In this document: positions 58,942-64,000 of the stretch, piece by piece | Layout of the letters: each line of letters starts with the position of its first letter | How positions within the stretch are numbered: the first letter of the stretch is position 1 | Source: Nepenthes gracilis | Taxonomy: Eukaryota > Streptophyta > Magnoliopsida > Caryophyllales > Nepenthaceae | Assembly: GCA_033239525.1 (NCBI GenBank) | Contig: BSYO01000010.1 | Coordinates: 7,963,379-8,027,378 of the forward strand | Length of the DNA stretch: 64,000 bases | Direction: 5' to 3' | Made by a program: the position numbers and the translations under genes | Notes under the pieces: model-generated | Database searches by the model: none | What the model saw: the letters and a program-made list of their open reading frames with translations, nothing else | Told to the model about the DNA's origin: nothing

Positions 58942-61288
58942 TGTGAGATCCCGATCTAGAATAATGATAAATGTGGAGTAATTAAGTTGATAACAATCAT
59001 AAATAGGTATAAGAATAAGGGATAAATGGGTACCGAAATAAAAAGGAGTGAATAGGAAGAAAATAGGATTGACCCTCGAGCACCGGTAAGGCGCAAATCT
59101 ATGAAAGTTATGCTCGAGGGAATGCCTGAGGCAGAGCGGGAGTGAGGGCTTTACGAGAGTCCAGTACTCGAGGACCGCTCGAGCGTCAACTAAGGCAAAA
59201 AAATGCACAATCTTGCGCTTGATAGCCGCTCGACTGGTGCTCGAGCGCTAGTCACGAAGCAGCTATGTGATCCCTTTTTCCTTCGTTTTTAAAAGGGAAT
59301 GGGGGAGAGAGGGATCAGCAGAACAGAGCAGTAGCCACAAAGGGGAGAAGGAGGAAAAGGAAGAGGAGAAGAAAGAGGGAAAAATCTACCGTTCTGATCC
59401 GATCTAGATAAAAATAATTATAGATCGAGCTCAAACAAGTGTACTTCGGACATTATATACTGTTTTTACAATGTTTTAATATCTAAAATATTGTATTTAG
59501 GCTTTAAATCCATGGTTTTACATGTTTACTGTAAATAATGCATGTTTCTCGTGATTAATTGGATAGATTTCATGCTTACTTGTATATACTGCATAATATA
59601 CTTTCGATTTCATGAAAATACATGTGTTTGGTATTCATTTTTCGTTTGAAAGCTTTGGCGAAACCCTAAGCACGAAAATGAAGAGATTTAACGGTTTTAA
59701 TCCAAAATTTCTGATATGTAAAAGTTAATCTGTAACATGATAATGTTTAAGATGTGATTTATGTTTGAAAAATTTATACGAATTTATATTGTTAAATTTC
59801 TGAGGATTTCTGAAGCAAACCTGAAGGGTCCTATTGCTATATATTCTGAAGCTAAATGAAGAGTTATTATAAAACTCTGACTGACTTCTGAAGTTTAATA
59901 AGTTTTCAATTAAGAAATAGAAAGAAAAATATTTCTGATCCTGTTAATTAGGACCCGGTACTAATATACAGTCAGGTTAGGTTCTCTGACATGCCTTAAA
60001 ATATTCTGGTAGTAATCGAGGATAACTCTATCCATGAAATTATATGTGGTCCGCCCTTCTTTAGGGTGTTATCCTAGAGGGTAGTTACTGTTATTGGTCG
60101 GCACCCTAGTCCTGAATCTCACGAGAGGGGATAGATCCCGTGAGAAGGGATCTTCTATTCCTGTTATTGGCCTTGGATTGTGTGGAGTGAATATAATCTA
60201 TCCTCGATTATTCACCATTTCTACTAGTAGGGTCTACTGGTTGGGTCCTTTATTGATAGAAAAGGATATTTTCTATAATTCATAGATTTTGTATCAGTTT
60301 CTGACTTTTGATTTATGTTTACCGATTTATGATTATTGAAGCATGATTATACTGATTCATGATTTCTGGTGCATATTTAAATAGAATTATTCTATATTTC
60401 TATTTCCATAGATGCCTCCGTTCTTCTGATTACCGTGGTTTCTATCCTAGAATACTTATGTTTCGCACGAAAGCATGAATTATGATTATCGAAACCTGTT
60501 TATATCGAATTATACTTTTCTCATGATTTATGTATATGTTTATGTTCCCTGGCATCTCTGTGATCTCCTGCATTTACGTTCTTCTATCGTTTTCCATAAT
60601 CACTATGATTATCATTGATTTATGCTTTCTCTGTTTTCATGCATTCTTCTACTACTGCCATAATTGGATATTTCCATTTTACTACTCGTTTGCACTTTTA
60701 TTTTGTATGAATACTATATATTTTACATGTTTTGGTACCTTGTTGGATTTTGGCTCACTATTTATTATTCTTTCCTCTAGATGAGACTATAGAGTTAGTA
60801 CCAAATGAGGAGTGATTTAAAATTTAGCTTGAAGACTTTTGGAGACCTTGAAAAGAAACAGTTTGAATGTAAATACTAGATTTTGTATATGAAATGTATG
60901 TGATGCATGTGATGAAATAGGAAATTATGCTTCTGTAGGTTTATAGTTCTGCTTCTGCTATATGTTTTCTAGATTTTGTACAGGTCCTAAATGGCATCTT
61001 TATTCCGAACTGTTGGTATAGTGGATAGGAAAATGTGAAACATAAGCCGTAGGGAATTATACGGCATCTACCATCCTGTGTCTGAAATGAGAATTCCTGT
61101 TGATGGATATTATGATGATGTTATTTTGTATATTTGTAGGTTATAAGTAGGATTTGTATTTTTGTTTAGCCCAATTTTAGAGAAGACTCTGTCTATTTTC
61201 CCCCAGAATTTTAGGTTGTTAGTTGGGCTTTCTGTTTTCTATAATGATAAAAATTTCTGAGGAAAAAAAAAAACCCCCTTCCGTTACA
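58942..61288 (+). mobile_element. Solo LTR, family A copy 3, nested in a protease gene
   Basis: It starts TGTGAGATCCCGATCTAG and ends CCTTCCGTTACA, with a perfect TGTGT duplication (58937-58941 and 61289-61293). It matches copies 1 and 2 in CTCGAG-rich U3, TTTTTAAAAGGG, ACAAGTGTACTTCGGACATT, GTAATCGAGGATAACTC and GTACAGGTCCTAAATGGCATC. It is inserted opposite to its host element. Confidence 0.93.
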
Positions 61289-62399
61289 TGTGTAGACCCA
61301 GAATCAAATAAAACAGAAGTTGGAACTCCACAGATAAGGAGGGTACCTTCAACCACATTTGGAGACATTTCAGGGTCCTATACCGTCACTACGAAAACCT
61401 TAACTACAACTATTGGCTTCCTTGCTTCAGCTCTTCTTGGAAAAGAACAATCTTTCATTAAATGACCCTACTGCCCATAGTTAAAACATGCCCCAATTGC
61501 CTTAAAACAGGGTCTCCCAGTATGGTTTTTCCCACAATAAGTACAATTAGTAACAAATGTTTGAGGGTTCGTCATTAATTGAGTTTCAACTATACTCTTC
61601 CCCTTAACTACTGTCTTTGCCTTCTTAGATGTACCCGAGGGTGCCACATTTGATCCGAGGCTAAAACTTGTTCGGCTAGCAGCCTTCTTCGCGAAACATT
61701 TCTGTGTCTCCAACTCTTTCTCAAATATTAATTCCCAATCTAAAATGTCTGCATACGTCTGAAGCTTTTGGGTCACTAACTGCCTTCTAATATCGTCCCT
61801 TAGTCATTACTGGGATTTCTTCACTTTCCTTAATTCATCATCTACAAAGTATGGCGCAAAACGAGACAGCTCCATAAACTTTGCATCATATTCAGCCACC
61901 GTACGGATCCCATGTCTAAACCACATAAACTCCCTCTCATTCTAATCTTGAAAATTGGAGAGGAAGTATTTTTCCATGAATGCCTCCTCGATCATACCTC
62001 AAGTGATTTCTTCATTGGCCACCCCAAACGCCCTCGTTTACATAGCCCACCAACTATCAGCCTCTCCCTCCAATTTGCAGGCCGCAAAGGTAACTTTTTT
62101 CTAATCACTGCATAGTATCACCATGAAAATCTTCTTCATTCTCCTAATCCGAATATTAGCTTTGGTTGGATCCGATTCTCCCAAGAATTCTAGTGCTCTT
62201 TCCGCCTGAATTTATCATATGTTGTTGGGGCAGGATTTATTAGAGCTGGCTCTGGTGTTGGGACTTGATCCATATAGCATTGCTCCATGGATTCTATTAT
62301 GTTCATCATCCTTCCCAACAGATTTATGTACTCTGCTTCGCAATTAGGGGGCATACCAGTGCCACCCCGACCCTTTCTTCTACTTCTTCTACTGGCCAT
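61289..62399 (-). pseudogene. Gag and protease start of the minus-strand element
   Basis: It starts MASRRSRRKGRGG at 62399, then is frameshifted. A central part (QLVTQKLQTYADIL-like at 61776, FEKELETQKCFAKKAASRTS) leads to a knuckle CFNYGQ-stop-GHLMKDC. The second Cys is Y and a stop follows. It continues to the protease DSGST at the left border of this segment. Confidence 0.82.
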
Positions 62400-62602
62400 T
62401 TATATCCTATTATGGAGAACAAGGAAATATTAGCAAACCTAGAAAATTAGATTATAGGGAGGGTTCACAGTTATTCAGGAAATTTAGGACCGGTCTCAAG
62501 GTTTGCACCTAGACTTCCTATCTAATCTTTTTTATCCTTAGTCTGGTCCTGCCTATGCTTCTGCTTTATGATCAATCATTCCTAGGGCATCTCCTTTTTT
62601 CT

Positions 62603-62613
62603 CTCTGATACCA
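62603..62613 (-). other. Primer binding site (tRNA-Met type)
   Basis: On the minus strand, TGGTATCAGAG follows the 5' LTR end (...CCATCACA) after two bases. This is the standard plant retroelement primer site. Confidence 0.9.
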
Positions 62614-62615
62614 GC

Positions 62616-64000
62616 TGTGATGGAGTAAATTTTTCTTAACACTTTCAAACCCTCCCGTTAGAATTCGTCTGAAGATAATCCCTAAGATAAAATAGTCAAG
62701 GGAGATGGTCTAGACTGGACCAACACATGCAAGCGTACAAAATATAGACTTTTATATATACATATATTCACAATACATACATAGGATCATCCAACGCCAT
62801 GTAATATTCACGGCTCCAACTCTTTTAACATTTCATTTCATTAAACCAAAATTCATACGAGATGCCATTCTAAAACATAATTATAACCAAAAGTCAATGG
62901 CAGAAGCAGATCTATTCCAAAATGTATACAAGTGGAAGCATAGTCATTCATTTATTCAAAGCTTGAGATAATTACATCAAAATCCTAAAAAGTCTTCAAC
63001 AGGTTTTCCGATTCCAAAATTCCTCCTTGCTAAGCTTTATCTATTCCTACTCGTCCAATACCAATTCTACAGTTTCATCTGAAGGGGAGAAATTATAATA
63101 GAGTGAGCCGAAACTTAATAAGGTACCAAAAACATGCAATATAAATCATAAATGCGACAACACAAAGCCATAGAAAATATTGGAGTTCATGATCAATACC
63201 GATTCCAAAGTTCCTAATTCGATGCCATTTTCTGAAGTTCATAGTTCAATGCAAATTTTCGGAGTACAAAATTCTATATTTTAATATCAATTTTTCCGAA
63301 GTACAAAGTCCAGCGTCAAAATCTGAAGTTCACAATGCAATATCAAATTCCGAAGTTCTTGTAAAGGGTCAAAATTTTGAAGTCCACAAGGCCATGTCAT
63401 TTTCATTCTCCAAAGGGACCTAGGCTAGTTGACCCTACCGGTCAGGGGGGAGAGTAATCAAGGGTAGATTGTATTCACTCTACACAATTAAAGGTCCTAG
63501 TTCCAAAATTATATCCATTTCCATTTCCATTCAGAATCAAAAGTCCAAAGTTCCATATTTCTTTCCTCTCTTTACGTCCCAAGGAGGGATGAACCACGTA
63601 TCACTTCATGGACAGAGTTAACCTTGATTACCACTGTAACATTCTAAGGAATATCGGAGAACTTTATCTGACCGTATCATAGTTTTAGGTTTGAAGCAGT
63701 TATTTAAAGTTCAAACAAAAGTCATCATATTTCAAGGCTGATTCAAAGTTTACATATTTCCATGCTTCGGTCAGATTCAAAGGCCTTCATATTTTTTTAA
63801 CATTCCAATTTCCATATACAAGATTTCCATGCATGGCAATCCGGTCATAAAATAAACCGAAGCATGAGTCAACATATAAAAATCAAAGTCAAGAGTTATT
63901 TTCAAGCAACACAGTTCCAATTATAACTTGAATAATAAAGCATGTACTAAAACATGAAATTAGAGTTAGGAATTACAGATTTTCAAAATATGAAACTTAG
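62616..64000 (-). repeat. 5' LTR of the minus-strand element, partial
   Basis: It matches 52945 onwards in order: CCCGTTAGAATTCGT, CAAGCGTACAAAATATAGAC, AGTTCA.AATGCAA and CAAAGGGACCTAGGCTAGT. The remainder lies past the window edge. The GAAGTTC short repeat lies at about 63190-63390. Confidence 0.92.

Larger units (their letters stand above)
52945..64000 (-). mobile_element. Ty3/gypsy element on the minus strand, partial (5' LTR runs off the window)
   Basis: The 3' LTR is 52945-55576. The coding remnant runs 55991-62399, read right to left as gag, protease, RT, RNase H, integrase. The primer site TGGTATCAGAG lies at 62613-62603, and the 5' LTR starts at 62616 and leaves the window. The left flank is CGGGA; its partner is outside. 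The two LTRs are about 10% different over the first 200 bases by eye. A solo LTR is nested in the protease. It is related to the 31400-40390 element in protein but has different LTRs. Confidence 0.95.

Noticed and set aside
62603..62613. tRNA-Met gene fragment
   Set aside because: Only the 11-base primer-complementary sequence is present next to the LTR; it is a primer binding site, not a tRNA gene.

Overview
The window is plant nuclear DNA, most likely from an angiosperm with a repeat-rich, AT-rich genome. The species cannot be told from the sequence. The evidence is a spliced host gene with canonical plant introns, closest to plant VPS33, surrounded and invaded by Ty3/gypsy LTR retrotransposons with tRNA-Met-type primer sites. 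No bacterial-style operon, CRISPR array, rRNA or tRNA gene was seen.

Left third (1-24,000, minus strand): one host gene, VPS33, the Sec1/Munc18-type subunit of the HOPS/CORVET vacuolar tethering complexes. By hand splicing I recovered 18 coding exons from the start codon at 23,972 to 3,531. They give 494 complete residues plus a split codon. The last ~100 residues expected for plant VPS33 are not in the window and presumably lie beyond base 1. Two introns (4 and 15) need GC donors. Intron 14 is about 11.3 kb and holds a decayed chromovirus (about 7,743-16,480), which is itself split by a solo LTR (11,584-13,818). Another solo LTR (165-2,700) lies beyond exon 18.

Middle (24,600-46,560): a probable Tat-like LTR fragment with a 50-bp tandem array, then stacked LTRs. 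An old element (5' LTR remnant 27,999-40,973, non-coding interior to 43,573, 3' LTR 43,574-46,560) is interrupted by a solo LTR (28,167-30,240) and by a complete Ty3/gypsy element (31,400-40,390, TSD TGTTG). That element still shows gag, protease, RT, RNase H, integrase and a chromodomain-like end, but carries stops, frameshifts and lost catalytic residues.

Right third (46,561-64,000): more nesting. A minus-strand solo LTR (47,510-49,720) sits in an unclassified repeat. It is followed by an LTR (50,609-52,944) cut by a minus-strand Ty3/gypsy element (52,945 to beyond 64,000). That element's protease active-site motif is split by a further solo LTR (58,942-61,288).

Apart from VPS33, nothing in the window looks like a functional gene. 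I saw no convincing novel protein system. The informative signals are the VPS33 structure (giant intron, two GC-AG introns), the dated nesting order with clean target-site duplications, and the many LTR-internal minisatellites and shared LTR motifs.
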